The notes below the pieces were generated by a model, which was not told where the DNA came from, ran no database searches, and saw nothing but the letters and a program-made list of their open reading frames with translations. From positions 2,790,001 to 2,854,000 of the forward strand of contig CBDEUQ010000003.1 of assembly GCA_965243325.1 (NCBI GenBank): 64,000 bases of DNA, given 5' to 3'. Positions 35,917 to 44,493 of this stretch are shown here, one piece after another; within the stretch, counting starts at the first letter, position 1, and each line of letters begins with the position of its first letter. The translations under genes and the position numbers were made by a program. The DNA is from JANQOH01 sp965243325 (GTDB lineage: Bacteria; Pseudomonadota; Alphaproteobacteria; UBA7887).

Positions 35917-36803
35917 TGTCGTACGCTCTCGTCGAGCAGGCCGGCCGACACCAGCGCGGCCCGCACGCTGTCCCGGGTCGCGGCGCTCGCCTCGACCAGC
36001 GGCAGCCGCAGCTCGCCCGAGCACAGGCCGAGCAGTTCGGCGGCGTACTTCACGGGCGCCGGGCTGGTCTCGTCGAACAGGTGGTCGTGCAGCGGCATCA
36101 GGATCTCGTGCACCGAAAGCGCGCGCGCCGCATCGCCGTCGCGCCAGGCATTCTGCATGTCCGCACACAGCGCCGGCGCGACGTTGGCGGTCACCGAAAT
36201 GCAGCCGTCGCCGCCTTGCGCAAGATAGGACAGCGCCGTGCCGTCCTCGCCCGACAAGCGGCACCAGTCCCCCTCGATCGCCGCGCGCTCGAGCATCGGG
36301 CGCGTCATGTCGGCGGTCGCGTCCTTGACCCCGACGATGTTCGGAATCCGCGCCAACGACGCCATCGTCTCGACGGACATGTTGACGACCGACCGTCCGG
36401 GGATGTTGTAGATGATGATCGGGATGTCGGCGGCGGCGGCCACGGCTTCGTAGTGCCTGTAGAGGCCGGCCTGCGTCGGCTTGTTGTAGTACGGAGTCAC
36501 GACGAGCGCCGCATCGGCGCCGGCGCGGTGCGCGTGCCGCGTGAGGTCGACCGCTTCCTCGGTGCTGTTCGATCCGGTGCCGGCGATGACCGGGACCCGG
36601 CCGGCCACCGTTTCGATACAGATTTCCGTGACCCGCCGGTGCTCCGCGTGCCCGAGAGTAGGCGATTCCCCGGTTGTCCCGCACGGTACCACGCCATGCG
36701 ACCCCTGACGGATCTGCCAGTCGACGAACTCCCTGAACGCCTTCTCCGCGACCTTGCCGTTCTCGAACGGCGTGATCAGCGCGGTGATCGAACCGAAAAA
36801 CAT
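35898..36803 (-). CDS. dapA: 4-hydroxy-tetrahydrodipicolinate synthase
   Basis: This 301-residue lyase condenses pyruvate with aspartate semialdehyde for lysine and diaminopimelate. It has the F-F-G-S-I-T-A-L-I-T-P-F start, G-T-T-G-E-S, the Y-Y-N-K-P-T block, Y-N-I-P-G-R and the Schiff-base lysine in V-G-V-K-D-A-T. I chose the ATG at 36803, preceded by GGAGG, since upstream residues do not match the family. It is coupled to smpB. A GC hairpin at 36862-36880 lies upstream. Confidence 0.94.
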   Translation of the reverse strand: MFFGSITALITPFENGKVAEKAFREFVDWQIRQGSHGVVPCGTTGESPTLGHAEHRRVTEICIETVAGRVPVIAGTGSNSTEEAVDLTRHAHRAGADAALVVTPYYNKPTQAGLYRHYEAVAAAADIPIIIYNIPGRSVVNMSVETMASLARIPNIVGVKDATADMTRPMLERAAIEGDWCRLSGEDGTALSYLAQGGDGCISVTANVAPALCADMQNAWRDGDAARALSVHEILMPLHDHLFDETSPAPVKYAAELLGLCSGELRLPLVEASAATRDSVRAALVSAGLLDESVRQWRAAT

Positions 36804-36861
36804 CCTCAAGGCCTCCGACCGGGTGCCGTACCCAAGCTGCGACAATACGACGCCGAACCCC

Positions 36862-36880
36862 GTGCGACAAGGCGTCGCAC
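36862..36880. terminator. Perfect GC hairpin between carbonic anhydrase and dapA
   Basis: GTGCGAC (36862-36868), AAGGC, GTCGCAC (36874-36880) forms a perfect 7-base stem with a 5-base loop, after the carbonic anhydrase stop and before dapA on the minus strand. It has no T-run and may instead be regulatory. Confidence 0.35.
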
Positions 36881-36945
36881 CCGTCGCTCATCGCCGCCGG
36901 AAGCGCGCGCGGAGGCTGGACGGGAGTGCGACAGGAGCGCGCCTT

Positions 36946-37680
36946 TCACCCGCGATAGAGGGCGCGTTCGCCGAGCGGCTGCACGGGCCGGCAGTTGTGC
37001 GGATACAACGCGGCGAAAGCCTCGATTTGCGACACCGACATCGAAAGCGGCTCGACTGGAATGACCCACGCGACGCCTTCGGTGCAGGGCGGGGTGGTCA
37101 GCGAGCCCCTGTAGCGCCATGTCGTTCGACCCGGGGGCAGCACCGATGCGACGTCGAACGCTTCGAGAATCTTGCGCGACGTCCCCCGCACGGGCGGGAG
37201 ATGCGACCAGACCGGCGCCAGTGCTTCGTTCGCCTCGCCTTCGACAATCAGGACTCCCACCACCGCGACCCCATCGTTGCCGTTGCTGTGCACGAGGTGC
37301 ATCTCCAGCGGAAACCGCTTGCCGTCGACCAGATGTTCGCTGCGGCGGTGGAAATGGAACTGCAACAGGTCGTAGCGCGCGCCGTCGAGCACGATGCCGC
37401 TGCCCGTTTGCGGCGTCATCTGGATCGTATGGCCGGTGTTCTCGACAGTCAGGCGGGTCCGGCCATAGTCGAACTCGACCGGTGCCAGATCGACATTCCG
37501 GGCGCCGGTCAGGTCGATGGGCGACTGTTCCGCGCCCAGCGCGCACACACTGAACGCCTCGTCGAGCGTTCCCCAGAGCGCAGGTCCGTCGCCTGTCCCA
37601 TAGCCCCATGACGCCGCGCGCGTCGACGCGGCGGCGGTTGGCCTCGATAGTTGTCCGCCACGCGGCCGGCTCTCTCGCAT
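36946..37680 (-). CDS. Alpha-class carbonic anhydrase, no visible signal peptide
   Basis: This 244-residue zinc enzyme hydrates CO2. Zinc ligands are H109 and H111 in Q-F-H-F-H and H128 in M-H-L-V-H. S-P-I-D-L, H-S-N-G-N-D-G and T-T-P-P-C-T-E-G complete the family set. C46 and C199 are where the structural disulfide of bacterial alpha-CAs sits, which implies an oxidising compartment. Yet the N-terminus (M-R-E-S-R-P-R-G-G-Q-L-S) has no hydrophobic stretch, and an in-frame stop lies four codons upstream, so no longer start exists. Either it is exported by another route, works in the cytoplasm, or has lost its leader. Confidence 0.88.
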   Translation of the reverse strand: MRESRPRGGQLSRPTAAASTRAASWGYGTGDGPALWGTLDEAFSVCALGAEQSPIDLTGARNVDLAPVEFDYGRTRLTVENTGHTIQMTPQTGSGIVLDGARYDLLQFHFHRRSEHLVDGKRFPLEMHLVHSNGNDGVAVVGVLIVEGEANEALAPVWSHLPPVRGTSRKILEAFDVASVLPPGRTTWRYRGSLTTPPCTEGVAWVIPVEPLSMSVSQIEAFAALYPHNCRPVQPLGERALYRG

Positions 37681-37848
37681 GATGTCATCTCACGGCGGCG
37701 ACGCCGCTCCCGATGCCCGGCCGCTCCGGTCGACGCGCGCGCCGGCCCCCGACCGGAAAAACGGCATCCGAATCGCGCGACCATATTCAGGTGTCGTTTG
37801 CAGAGGCAAGTCCGGCCGGGGCGATCGATACCCTGCGTCCGGCCGTCG

Positions 37849-37854
37849 TATACT
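37849..37854 (+). promoter_or_regulatory. Candidate -10 element (TATACT) upstream of membrane protein gene
   Basis: TATACT stands 35 bases before the ATG at 37889, in the 208-base divergent spacer with the carbonic anhydrase. No clear -35 is seen. Apart from this hexamer I see nothing notable in the spacer. Confidence 0.4.
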
Positions 37855-37888
37855 ATCCGGTCCGCAGCGAAGAGGGAGGGACCGCGAC

Positions 37889-38332
37889 ATGAAGCTGGAA
37901 GTGCTGATGCTCCGCACGGCCGCCGTTCTGTGGCTCGTCTGGGGCCTCGTCCATGTGGCTGCGGGGATCATGACTCTCGCCGCAGAAACCGTCGCCAAGG
38001 TGCAGGGAATTGCCGACGGCGTCGATCCGGCAACGCTGGCCGTCGTCTATCCTGACGCCGTCGGCGCGATTCTGAACCAGCACGGCTTCAATCTCCTCTG
38101 GTTCGGTATCGTCGCGATCGTCGGCGCGTGGTTCATCTGGCGCCAGAATGTCACGGCCGTGTTCGTGACCGCCGTTGTCGGTGGCCTCGCCGACATCGGA
38201 TATTTCGTTTTCGTCGATCTCGGCGGCTACAACAATTTCGTGCCCGGCACGGTGATGACGATCGTTTCCGCATTGGCGATCGTCCTCAGCGTGTACGCGT
38301 GGTCGCGGTTGCGGGGGGACCGGGCCGCCTGA
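37889..38332 (+). CDS. Small membrane protein with four helices, unknown function
   Basis: This 147-residue protein starts at the ATG following GGGAGGG. It has four likely helices: A-A-V-L-W-L-V-W-G-L-V-H-V-A-A-G near residue 10, F-N-L-L-W-F-G-I-V-A-I-V near 70, V-F-V-T-A-V-V-G-G-L near 92 and V-M-T-I-V-S-A-L-A-I-V-L near 120. A soluble loop with Y-P-D-A-V-G-A-I-L-N-Q-H-G lies between helices 1 and 2. The sequence resembles uncharacterised membrane proteins of Proteobacteria, with no known role. Confidence 0.75.
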   Translation: MKLEVLMLRTAAVLWLVWGLVHVAAGIMTLAAETVAKVQGIADGVDPATLAVVYPDAVGAILNQHGFNLLWFGIVAIVGAWFIWRQNVTAVFVTAVVGGLADIGYFVFVDLGGYNNFVPGTVMTIVSALAIVLSVYAWSRLRGDRAA

Positions 38333-38355
38333 CGGACCGTCCGGGTCGCGACGCC

Positions 38356-39351
38356 GTGGCCGCGGCGGTGAGACTGCCGACGATCGACGACGTGGTCGAT
38401 GCCGCGCGCCGGCTCAGCGGCGTCGCGCGCGTGACGCCGTTGCTGCGCTCCGATGCGCTCGACGCCGCCGCCGGAGGGCCGCTGCTGATCAAGGCGGAAT
38501 CGCTGCAACGCACCGGCTCGTTCAAGTTTCGCGGCGCCTGCAACCGGATCGGCCGCCTGGCGCCGAAGGAACGCGCGCGTGGCGTCGTCGCGTGGTCGTC
38601 GGGCAACCACGCGCAGGGAGTCGCCGCCGCCGCCGCAATGTTCGGCGCCGACGCCGCGATCGTGATGCCGCGCGATGCGCCGCGCGCGAAGATCGACAAC
38701 ACGCGCGCGCTCGGCGCCGAGATCCGCTTCTACGACCGCCGGAGAGAGAGCCGCGAAGCCATCGGCGCGGCGCTTGCCGAGGAACGCGGCGCGCCGGTGG
38801 TGAAGCCGTACGACGACCCCGACATCGTTGCCGGACAGGGAACGGTCGGGCTCGAAGCGGCGGCGCAGGCCGCGTCGCTCAGCCTCCTGCCCGACCGGGC
38901 GCTGGTGCCGTGCGGCGGCGGCGGGTTGATCGCGGGAACGGCCCTGGCGTTGCGGAACCACTTCCCCGGAATCGCCGTCCACCCGGTCGAACCCGAAGGA
39001 TTCGACGACACGGCGCGGTCGCTCGCCGCCGGGCGGCGCACCGCGAACGACCCCAGTGCCCGCTCGATTTGCGACGCGCTTCTCGCGCCGGAGCCGGGGG
39101 AGCTCACGTTCGCTCTCAACCGGACGCAGCTTTCGCCCGGCATCGTCGTGTCCGACCGCGAGGCGCTGGCGGCGATGCGTGCCGCCTTCCGCCACCTGCG
39201 GCTCGTCGTCGAGCCCGGCGGTGCGGTGGCGCTGGCGGCCGCGCTGAGCGGCCGCGTCGACTGCGGCGGCCGCGTCACCCTGGTGGTGCTGTCCGGCGGC
39301 AACGTCGACCGGGCGCGGTTCCGCGAGGCGCTCGAGGACGATGACGACTGA
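38356..39351 (+). CDS. Threonine/serine dehydratase-like PLP enzyme
   Basis: This about 331-residue fold-type II PLP enzyme is of the catabolic threonine dehydratase/serine racemase type, without a C-terminal ACT control domain. The Schiff-base lysine is in T-G-S-F-K-F-R-G-A. The S-S-G-N-H-A-Q-G-V-A substrate block, the C-G-G-G-G-L-I-A-G phosphate loop and E-P-G-G-A-V-A-L near the C-terminus are intact. The start is GTG at 38356 or 38368; no ATG fits. It lies 23 bases after the membrane-protein gene and its end overlaps glpK by 11 bases. Confidence 0.88.
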   Translation: MAAAVRLPTIDDVVDAARRLSGVARVTPLLRSDALDAAAGGPLLIKAESLQRTGSFKFRGACNRIGRLAPKERARGVVAWSSGNHAQGVAAAAAMFGADAAIVMPRDAPRAKIDNTRALGAEIRFYDRRRESREAIGAALAEERGAPVVKPYDDPDIVAGQGTVGLEAAAQAASLSLLPDRALVPCGGGGLIAGTALALRNHFPGIAVHPVEPEGFDDTARSLAAGRRTANDPSARSICDALLAPEPGELTFALNRTQLSPGIVVSDREALAAMRAAFRHLRLVVEPGGAVALAAALSGRVDCGGRVTLVVLSGGNVDRARFREALEDDDD

Positions 39352-40825
39352 GGACTGGGTACTGGTCGTCGACCAGGGAACGACCTCGACGCGCGCCATC
39401 GTATTCGACTCCGGGGACCGGATTCGCGCGTCGGCACGCCGCAGCGTCACACCGCTCTATCCGCGCCCGGGCTGGGTCGAACAGGACCCGGAAGAGATCT
39501 GGCGCACCGTCGTGGAGTGCGTGAGCGAAGCCTGGGCCGCGTGCGGCGCCGACTCGCGCCGCATCGGGGCGATCGGAATCGCCAATCAGCGCGAGACCAC
39601 GCTGGTGTGGGACCGCGTCACCGGCCGGCCGTTGTGCAACGCCATCGTCTGGCAGGACCGGCGGACCGCGAAACGGTGCCGGGCGCTCGTCGAAGCCGGT
39701 CACGGCGCCGCGGTTGCGCAGCAAACCGGACTGCTGATCGATCCCTATTTTTCGGCCACCAAGCTTCGCTGGATCCTCGACGAACGGCCGGATGCGCAGC
39801 CCGACGCGCTCGCCTTCGGCACCGTCGACAGCTTTCTTCTGTGGCGCCTTACCGGCGGCCGCCTCCACGCCACCGACGCCACGAACGCCGGGCGCACCCT
39901 GCTGTTCGACATCCGCCGCCTCGCGTGGTCCGACACCCTGCTCGATCTGTTCGGCGTCCCGCGGGCGATTATGCCCGAAGTCCGGGATACGGCGGGACCG
40001 TTCGGGCTGTGCGAACCGGGATTGCTCGGGCGGGCCGTCCCCATTACCGCCATGGCCGGAGATCAGCACGCGGCGCTCGTGGGCCAGAGGTGTCTCACGC
40101 CGGGAACGATGAAATGCACCTACGGCACTGGTGCGTTCTCCATGGCGAATACCGGTGGCGAAGCGCTTGCCTCACGCCAGCGCCTTCTGACGACGCTTGC
40201 CTGGCGGCTCGCGAGCGGCCCCGTCTATGCGCTCGAAGGCGCGATCTTCAACGCCGGCGCCGCCGTGCAATGGCTGAGCGCCGGTCTCGGACTCCTCGGC
40301 GACGCCGCGCACAGCGAGCTGCTTGCCGGACGCGCCCGGGAAACTCCGGTGACCATGGTCCCCGCCTTCACCGGCCTCGGCGCGCCCCATTGGGATGCCG
40401 ACGCCCGCGGCGCCGTTCTCGGTCTGACCCGCGACACCGGGCCTGCCGACCTCGCCCGTGCTGCGCTCGACTCCGTCTGTTTCCAGACCGCCGATCTGCT
40501 CGCCGCGATGCAGGCCGACGGCGCCCCGCCGCCGACCGCCCTTCGTGTCGACGGCGGCATGACCCGCAACCGCTGGTTCGGCCAACGGCTCTCGGACATC
40601 CTCGACCTTGCCGTGGAGCGCGCGGCGCAAACCGAGGCGACCGCGCTTGGCGCCGCGCACCTGGCGCGGCTCGGCGCCGGGATGGCGGCCGATCTCGCGG
40701 CCGCCGCCGGCGATTGGCGCCCGGCCGAACGCTTCGAGCCCCGCCTCGCCCCCGCCGCGCGCACGGCCGCTCTCGCCCGCTGGGCCGATGCCGTGGCGCG
40801 CGTCCGCACACGTCCCGGCCCGTAG
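39341..40825 (+). CDS. glpK: Glycerol kinase
   Basis: This 494-residue FGGY kinase phosphorylates glycerol to sn-glycerol-3-phosphate. It has the ATP loop D-Q-G-T-T-S-T-R-A-I-V-F-D, the W-Q-D-R-R-T block, G-D-Q-H-A-A-L-V-G-Q and K-C-T-Y-G-T-G-A-F. The FGGY signature regions are intact and the length is normal. No glpD, glpF or glp regulator accompanies it. Overlap with the upstream dehydratase suggests coupled translation. Confidence 0.94.
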   Translation: MTTEDWVLVVDQGTTSTRAIVFDSGDRIRASARRSVTPLYPRPGWVEQDPEEIWRTVVECVSEAWAACGADSRRIGAIGIANQRETTLVWDRVTGRPLCNAIVWQDRRTAKRCRALVEAGHGAAVAQQTGLLIDPYFSATKLRWILDERPDAQPDALAFGTVDSFLLWRLTGGRLHATDATNAGRTLLFDIRRLAWSDTLLDLFGVPRAIMPEVRDTAGPFGLCEPGLLGRAVPITAMAGDQHAALVGQRCLTPGTMKCTYGTGAFSMANTGGEALASRQRLLTTLAWRLASGPVYALEGAIFNAGAAVQWLSAGLGLLGDAAHSELLAGRARETPVTMVPAFTGLGAPHWDADARGAVLGLTRDTGPADLARAALDSVCFQTADLLAAMQADGAPPPTALRVDGGMTRNRWFGQRLSDILDLAVERAAQTEATALGAAHLARLGAGMAADLAAAAGDWRPAERFEPRLAPAARTAALARWADAVARVRTRPGP

Positions 40826-40835
40826 GCGCTGGCAG

Positions 40836-40853
40836 GCCGCGGCGTCCCGCGGC
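40836..40853. terminator. Perfect GC hairpin between convergent glpK and SDR genes
   Basis: GCCGCGG (40836-40842), CGTC, CCGCGGC (40847-40853) is a perfect 7-base stem with a 4-base loop in the 44-base convergent gap. No T-run follows on either strand. Confidence 0.35.
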
Positions 40854-40869
40854 GCACCGATGCGCAGCG

Positions 40870-41700
40870 TCAGGCTGGATCGGCGGGCTGATCGTCGGAC
40901 GCTCGTGCGCGGCTGACGGCGGTGGCCCCGCCGTCCACGACCAGCGTGTGCCCCGTGATGTATCGCGCCTCGTCGCTGAGCAGGAAGCGCACCGCGCGCC
41001 CCACGTCCCATCCCGTCCCCTCGATGCCGAGCAGCGACGCGCGGCGGCGGCGGTCTCTCCCTTCGGCGCTCATGCCGCTGCCGTAGACCATCGGCGTGTA
41101 GACCGGGCCGGGCGCAACGCAGTTCACGCGGATCCCGTCCGGCCCGTGATCGACCGCCATGGCGCGGCTGAGCGCGATCACCGCGCCCTTCGACGTCGAG
41201 TAGCTTGTCATGCCGCGTGGTCGAAGCGCCGCGATCGAGGCGACGTTGACGATCGCGCCGCCACCGCTCCGGCGCATCGCCGGAATCGCATGCTTTGCCG
41301 CAAGAAACATGGATTCCACATTGATTTTCATGACCCTTTGCCAATCTTCAACATCTTCTTCGACGACGCTGCCCTGGCTGTCCACGCCGACGTTGTTGTC
41401 GAGGCAGTCGACGCGCCCCCAGGCGTCGAGCGCGCGCGCGACCATGCTCCGGCAGGCATCGGACTCGGTCACGTCGGCGGCGTGCGCGAGAGCGGTGCCC
41501 CCGTCGTCGGCGATCATCTCGGCCGTGCGCGCGGCGAGCGTCAGGTCGCGGTCGACGACGAGCACGCGGGCACCGGCGCGCGCCAGCAGGAGCGCCGCCG
41601 CGCGGCCGTTGCCGATCCCCTCGCCGGCGGCGCCGCCGCCGGTGACGATGGCCACCTTGCCGGCGAAGCCCCGCTCGTCGTCGCGCGTCGCATCGGCCAT
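40870..41700 (-). CDS. SDR family NAD(P)-dependent oxidoreductase
   Basis: This 276-residue short-chain dehydrogenase has a slightly long G-rich loop (T-G-G-G-A-A-G-E-G-I-G-N-G), D-N-N-V-G in place of the usual N-N-A-G, and Y-S-T-S-K as the catalytic Y-x-x-x-K. R-V-N-C-V-A-P-G-P-V-Y-T and I-T-G-H-T-L-V-V-D-G-G are standard. Substrate unknown. An SMP-30-like gene starts upstream at 42584 and ends 20 bases before it, so the pair is probably an operon for a sugar or lactone. Confidence 0.85.
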   Translation of the reverse strand: MADATRDDERGFAGKVAIVTGGGAAGEGIGNGRAAALLLARAGARVLVVDRDLTLAARTAEMIADDGGTALAHAADVTESDACRSMVARALDAWGRVDCLDNNVGVDSQGSVVEEDVEDWQRVMKINVESMFLAAKHAIPAMRRSGGGAIVNVASIAALRPRGMTSYSTSKGAVIALSRAMAVDHGPDGIRVNCVAPGPVYTPMVYGSGMSAEGRDRRRRASLLGIEGTGWDVGRAVRFLLSDEARYITGHTLVVDGGATAVSRARASDDQPADPA

Positions 41701-41720
41701 GGTCGTCTCCTCGTTGCCGC

Positions 41721-42584
41721 CTAGGGGATGCCCGCGCCGGGGATGTCGACGCGAACCGCTTCGATGCGGCCGTCGCGCTTCTCCGCCATCGCCGGGCCGC
41801 TGCCGGTGTTGGTGCAGATGAACAGCGTGCGCCGGTCCGGGCCGCCGAGGACGCACGCGTAGGCGCCGCGCCCGCCGAGCTCGATCGTGCGAGCGATGCG
41901 GCCGCCCTCGAATGCGCGCAGCACCCGCCGTCCGCGCGGGTCCGCGATCCATACCGCGCCTTCCGCGTCCATGCAGATCCCGTCGGGAAAGACCGTGTCG
42001 TCGAAGGCCGCGAACACGCGCCGGTCGGCGAGGCTGCCGTCGGCGGCGATGGTGAACGCGGTCAGCCGGTGGGCCAGGGTTTCGGCCACAATCAGCGTCG
42101 CGCCGTCGGGCGTGACGATCGTGCCGTTGGGAAATGCCAGATCGTCGGCGACCGGGACCGCCGACCCGTCGGCATCGACCCGGATCAGGCACGTATTGCG
42201 CGGCGCCTCGCCCCGGTGCCGGTCGAAGCCGAAGTTGCCGACCCAGGCCCGCCCGAGGCCGTCGACGGCCATGTCGTTGCACGGCGCCGGCGCGTGCGCC
42301 GACAGGTCGGCGTGTACCCGAAGGGCGCCGTCGAAGCGCATGACCTGCCGGTCGCGCATGGCGACCACGAGCAGCGAACCGTCCGGCATCCAGCCGAGGC
42401 CGGACGGCCGCGATGGGATCTCGACGACGGTCTCCGCCGCGTCCGCCGTGCCGTCGGCCGGATCGAATCGGATGACCCGGTGCGTGTAGAAGTCGGAGAA
42501 CCAGAGCCTTCCCGCGCGCCAGCGCGGCCCTTCGGGAAAGCTCAGGCCGTCGAGCAGGGTCCGCGGTCGTTCGCCGTCGTCCAT
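41721..42584 (-). CDS. SMP-30/gluconolactonase-family lactonase
   Basis: This 287-residue six-bladed propeller hydrolyses sugar lactones with a divalent metal. It has the L-S-F-P-E-G-P-R-W metal-ligand start, the P-C-N-D-M-A-V-D-G-L-G-R block, A-F-P-N-G-T-I-V-T-P-D-G and F-P-D-G-I-C-M-D-A-E-G-A-V-W. No signal peptide is visible, so it acts in the cytoplasm. I start at the ATG at 42584. Paired with the SDR downstream it would make a dehydrogenase-lactonase step for an aldose. Confidence 0.86.
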   Translation of the reverse strand: MDDGERPRTLLDGLSFPEGPRWRAGRLWFSDFYTHRVIRFDPADGTADAAETVVEIPSRPSGLGWMPDGSLLVVAMRDRQVMRFDGALRVHADLSAHAPAPCNDMAVDGLGRAWVGNFGFDRHRGEAPRNTCLIRVDADGSAVPVADDLAFPNGTIVTPDGATLIVAETLAHRLTAFTIAADGSLADRRVFAAFDDTVFPDGICMDAEGAVWIADPRGRRVLRAFEGGRIARTIELGGRGAYACVLGGPDRRTLFICTNTGSGPAMAEKRDGRIEAVRVDIPGAGIP

Positions 42585-42664
42585 TCGCCGCGTCCTCCCG
42601 CAGCCGTTGCGTTCGCGCCGGCTGCGGATACTGTGCCACAAGCACGGCGACGCAGCGTGAGAAT

Positions 42665-43708
42665 ATGCTCCGTCTTTCCATACTCGAGCAATCGATCGCG
42701 GTCGCCGGCCGGCCGCAGGCCGATTCGATCCGCAACGCGGTCGCGCTCGCGCGCCATTGCGATTCGCTCGGCTATGCGCGCTTCTGGGTCTCCGAACACC
42801 ACAGCCACCCGACCATCGTCGGGACCGCGCCGGAGATTCTGGTCGCCGCCGCCGCCACCGCCACGGAACGCATTCGCGTCGGCAGCGCCGGCATCATGCT
42901 GCCGCACTATTCGGCGCTCAAGGTGGCGGAGCAGTTCCGGGTGCTCGACGCGCTGGCGCCGGGCCGTATCGACCTCGGTCTCGGCCGCGCGCCGGGGTCC
43001 GACGGCCGCACGGCGTTCGCGCTTCACCCGCTGGCCAACGAGCGCCCCGAGCGCTTCCCCGCCGACGTCCGCGACCTGCTGGCATGGGTTTCCGGCGGCG
43101 CTCCCCCTGCCGACCACCCCTTCCACGTCGTGCGCGCCTACCCGCATGGCGATACGGTTCCCGAAGTGTGGATTCTCGGCAGCTCGAACTACGGCGCGCA
43201 GGTCGCGGCGCATTTCGGTCTGCCGTACTGCTTCGCGTGGTTCTTCACCGACGGCCGGGGCAGCGCCGAAGCGCTCGACATCTATCGCCGGAGCTATCGG
43301 CCGAGCGCCCGTCATCCGGCGCCGCACGACGGGATCTGCGTCTGGGCCCTGGCCGCCGACAGCCTCGACGATGCCGAATACCACTACCGGCCGCGGGCGC
43401 ACTGGCAGTTGTCGCGCGACCGCGGCGTCTACGGCGCGCTCGAGTCGCCGCAGCAGGCCGCCGCCCGCGTGTCGAACGATGCCGAGGCCCGGCATCTCGC
43501 GCAATTCCGCGAACGCGCGATGATCGGCACCGGCGAGGCGGTGGCCGCGCGCATCTGCGCGCTGGCGGAGGAGTTGGGCGTTGCCGAAGTCGCGGTGGTC
43601 ACGTGGGCGCACGACGAGGCGGTGCGCCGGCACAGCTACACGCTGCTCGCGGAAGCCTTCGGGCTTACGCCGGATCGTCGTCCCGCGGCCGGAAGTGAGT
43701 CGCGCTGA
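42665..43708 (+). CDS. LLM-class flavin-dependent oxidoreductase (MsnO8-type)
   Basis: This 347-residue luciferase-like TIM-barrel protein shows Y-A-R-F-W-V-S-E-H-H, the I-R-V-G-S-A-G-I-M-L-P-H-Y-S-A-L-K-V-A-E-Q-F block and G-R-I-D-L-G-L-G-R-A-P-G-S-D. This is the MsnO8 subgroup, of unknown substrate, which uses FMNH2 for monooxygenation or F420-like chemistry. No flavin reductase is adjacent. Its end overlaps the convergent SDR by 44 bases. Confidence 0.88.
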   Translation: MLRLSILEQSIAVAGRPQADSIRNAVALARHCDSLGYARFWVSEHHSHPTIVGTAPEILVAAAATATERIRVGSAGIMLPHYSALKVAEQFRVLDALAPGRIDLGLGRAPGSDGRTAFALHPLANERPERFPADVRDLLAWVSGGAPPADHPFHVVRAYPHGDTVPEVWILGSSNYGAQVAAHFGLPYCFAWFFTDGRGSAEALDIYRRSYRPSARHPAPHDGICVWALAADSLDDAEYHYRPRAHWQLSRDRGVYGALESPQQAAARVSNDAEARHLAQFRERAMIGTGEAVAARICALAEELGVAEVAVVTWAHDEAVRRHSYTLLAEAFGLTPDRRPAAGSESR

Positions 43709-44450
43709 ACCCGCCGTCCACCGCGAGCACGTGACCGTTGACGAAGGACGCGTCCGCCGAGCAGAGGAAGCCGATGGCGGCGGCGACCTCCTCCGGACTG
43801 CCCGCGCGGCCGAGCGGCGTGCCGCCGACGAGGGAGTCGACGAACCACGCGTTGCCGGCCATGCGCTCGCGCGTGAGCGGCGTCGCGATGATCCCCGGCG
43901 CGACGGCGTTGACCCGGAGTCCGTGCAGCCCGTAGTCGGCGGCCATGTTGCGCGTCAGGCCGATCACCGCGGCCTTGGTCGCCGAATAGGCGGAGCTGCC
44001 CCGGAAGCCGGTGATGCCGAACACCGAGGCGATGTTGACGATGGCGCCGCCGCCCGCCGCCCGCATCGCCGCGGCGCCTTCGCGGGAGAGGCGAAACAGG
44101 GCCCTGAGATTGATGTCGAGATAGCGGTCGAGCGCCGCGTCGTCGGTGAGGTGCGCTTCGCGCGAGTCGCCGACGCCGGCGTTGTTCACGAGGATGCGCA
44201 AGCTCCCGAACCGCTCGCGGCAGCGCTCGACGATGGCCCGCGGCGCGTCGTCCGCCGCGACGTCGGCCTCCATGACGTCGATCCGGCCCGGCCCGTTGCC
44301 GCGCCGCGCGGTCTCCTCGGCGCCGCCTGGGTCGCGGTCCACGGCTACGACATCGGCGCCGTCTCGCGCCAGCAGCAAAGCGGTTTCGCGGCCGATTCCC
44401 GACCCCGCTCCGGTGACCACCGCCGGCTGTCCGGCGAACCGCTCCGTCAT
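43665..44450 (-). CDS. SDR family NAD(P)-dependent oxidoreductase
   Basis: This 261-residue classical SDR has T-G-A-G-S-G-I-G, N-N-A-G-V-G, catalytic Y-S-A-T-K and R-V-N-A-V-A-P-G-I-I-A-T. It ends G-F-S-A-T-H-F, with the usual F-V-N-G-H-V-L-A-V-D-G-G before it. Substrate unknown. It follows the PQQ dehydrogenase and cytochrome c genes on the same strand at a 43-base gap holding a hairpin, so it could be read through or separate. Confidence 0.87.
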   Translation of the reverse strand: MTERFAGQPAVVTGAGSGIGRETALLLARDGADVVAVDRDPGGAEETARRGNGPGRIDVMEADVAADDAPRAIVERCRERFGSLRILVNNAGVGDSREAHLTDDAALDRYLDINLRALFRLSREGAAAMRAAGGGAIVNIASVFGITGFRGSSAYSATKAAVIGLTRNMAADYGLHGLRVNAVAPGIIATPLTRERMAGNAWFVDSLVGGTPLGRAGSPEEVAAAIGFLCSADASFVNGHVLAVDGGFSATHFRPRDDDPA

Positions 44451-44464
44451 GCGCCGCTCCTCCC

Positions 44465-44493
44465 CGCCGCGCGGCGCCGTGCCCGGCGCGGCG
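44465..44493 (-). terminator. GC hairpin directly after cytochrome c stop
   Basis: CGCCGCGC (44465-44472) pairs perfectly with GCGCGGCG (44486-44493); the inner loop can pair further. It abuts the cytochrome c stop codon on the minus strand. No T-run follows. Confidence 0.35.
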
